Assembly (NCBI GenBank): GCA_902462665.1
Contig: CABQCM010000108.1
Location: 1 to 5,781 of the forward strand
From: an uncultured Oscillospiraceae bacterium
Lineage (GTDB): Bacteria > Bacillota > Clostridia > Oscillospirales > Acutalibacteraceae
Direction of reading: 5' to 3'
DNA: 5,781 bases
Made by a program: the position numbers and the translations under genes. This document shows, one piece after another, positions 4,885 through 5,781 of this stretch. The notes under the pieces are model-generated. The model made no database searches. It saw only the letters and a list, made by a program, of their open reading frames with translations, and was not told where the DNA came from. Within the stretch, counting starts at the first letter, position 1; each line of letters starts with the position of its first letter.

Positions 4885-5781
4885 TTACGGTTTGTCTTCG
4901 TACTTTTTCTCCAGATCCGCCGTATCATTTTCAGCCCCAAAGGTTTCCAACGGCGTTTCCAAAATCGTTTTGGTGTATTCCTCTTTTTCTTTCCTGCGTT
5001 TGGCCACGGTACGGATGACAATCACAATGCACCCTGCAACCGCCCCTATGCCGAGCACCACCGCCGCGACCTTAGCGAAATCCCAGCCGTTGGTGGGTGT
5101 GCTCATGATGCTGCGCGCCGTGTGCGAAAAGGTATTGGAAAGCATTTCCTCAATGGTATAGGACGTATCGTTATAGTACGATGTAAAATATCCCCAGAAA
5201 ATACTTTTTGCCTCGTTATCCATCACCGTATCGGCGGCATAGCCGCTGAGATACTGAAACTGCCCTTCCATTTCTTTTTTGCTGTCGCGCTCGCATTCAA
5301 AATAAGCAAACAGGAAATGCGCTTCGTCGGTAAAGGTCCGATCGTAGAACTGTTCCAAATAGGCCTGCGCTGCATCGCCGTTGATGCTTCCGTTACGCCA
5401 ATAAGCGTCGGAATACGGCACGAACAGAATATAGGGCTGTACTCCGGTTTCCTTATAAAATTCCTCTAAGCCCTCAATCAAAACCGTTTTGTCGGTAATC
5501 CAGCCGATGTCATCCCGGCACCATTCGGTTTTGTGCACCTGCCCTGACAGAGGGGTGCGTTGGGTGGTATTGCGGGTTTCGCTCCGATTTTCCGAGCGCG
5601 CCGCACTGAAAACCACGCCAAGTATCGCCACAAATACCAGCAGTACAATTACCGTGGGCAGGCAACCTGAACTTCCACGCCGGCGCCCTCCCATAGGATA
5701 GATTGGCGGCGCAGGTCGAAAGCCACGGTAAAATCCGCCGCCATAAAATCCGCCGCGAGGCCGACTTCCAAAACCGCTCGA
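4885..5781 (-). CDS. Membrane-anchored TPM-like protein with Gly/Phe/Arg-rich N-terminus, 5' partial
   Basis: The frame is open from the right edge to the TAA at 4885 (298 visible residues), so the true start lies outside the window. An internal ATG at 5694 is in frame, but the 29 codons before it encode a coherent low-complexity stretch (SGFGSRPRGGFYGGGFYRGF), arguing that translation starts further upstream. Next come a membrane helix at about 41-60 (LPTVIVLLVFVAILGVVFSA), an outer domain at about 95-225 with TPM-like strands GVQPYILFVP (113-122) and DEAHFLFAYFE (152-162), a second helix at about 237-258, and a Lys/Arg-rich cytoplasmic tail. The domain resembles TPM (TLP18.3/Psb32/MOLO-1) proteins but is divergent, so the family call is tentative. 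It precedes pspA on the same strand; TPM-type and PspA genes co-occur in Firmicutes, which suggests an envelope-maintenance role. Confidence 0.72.
   Translation of the reverse strand, partial: SSGFGSRPRGGFYGGGFYRGFRPAPPIYPMGGRRRGSSGCLPTVIVLLVFVAILGVVFSAARSENRSETRNTTQRTPLSGQVHKTEWCRDDIGWITDKTVLIEGLEEFYKETGVQPYILFVPYSDAYWRNGSINGDAAQAYLEQFYDRTFTDEAHFLFAYFECERDSKKEMEGQFQYLSGYAADTVMDNEAKSIFWGYFTSYYNDTSYTIEEMLSNTFSHTARSIMSTPTNGWDFAKVAAVVLGIGAVAGCIVIVIRTVAKRRKEKEEYTKTILETPLETFGAENDTADLEKKYEDKP
5727..5756 (-). repeat. Two 15-bp coding repeats in the Gly/Phe-rich N-terminus
   Basis: The unit GGCGGATTTTA recurs 15 nt apart and encodes two GGFY motifs with a few residues between. Near-identical codon use in both copies suggests recent duplication or repeat slippage in a low-complexity segment. 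Confidence 0.55.

Noticed and set aside
4206..5469. Plus-strand open frames opposite pspA and the TPM-like gene (4206-4712, 4828-5469)
   Set aside because: They are antisense to well-supported genes, and no homology-like motifs were seen.

Overview
The window looks like chromosomal DNA of a Gram-positive, anaerobic Clostridia-type bacterium, probably Oscillospirales/Ruminococcaceae-like. This is an inference from strong GGAGG-type ribosome binding sites, roughly 50% GC, a permease/binding-protein fusion of the kind annotated in Firmicutes, and a Firmicutes-style PspA. No rRNA, tRNA, CRISPR array or mobile element is visible.

Layout. (1) Positions 1-3266, minus strand: a spermidine/putrescine ABC importer operon read potA -> potB -> potC-potD, with overlapping genes (8 bp potA/potB, 4 bp ATGA potB/potC). 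PotC and PotD are one uninterrupted reading frame that leaves the window at position 1. (2) Positions 3267-3484, minus strand: a strong sigma-A-like promoter (TTGACA, 17 bp, TATATT) with two back-to-back palindromes over its -35 and -10, then a leader of about 180 nt. In the leader an 11-nt segment is perfectly complementary to the potA Shine-Dalgarno region. (3) Positions 3485-3682: divergent intergenic region with a candidate promoter and alternative hairpins for the next gene. (4) Positions 3683-3874, plus strand: a 63-residue protein I cannot assign. (5) Positions 3937-3970: a strong bidirectional terminator between convergent genes. (6) Positions 3990-4667, minus strand: a PspA/IM30-family envelope-stress protein. 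(7) Positions 4885-5781, minus strand: a membrane-anchored TPM-like protein with a Gly/Phe/Arg/Tyr-rich N-terminus, whose start lies beyond the right edge.

How the genes work together. PotA (ATPase), PotB and PotC (permeases) and the fused PotD domain (substrate capture) would form a complete polyamine importer encoded by three genes rather than four. The promoter palindromes and the SD-sequestering leader suggest control at both transcription and translation. PspA and the TPM-like protein are a plausible membrane-maintenance pair, separated by a 217-bp gap. The most unusual items are the leader RNA, the paired palindromes, and the very compact PotC-PotD junction, which raises a membrane-topology question.
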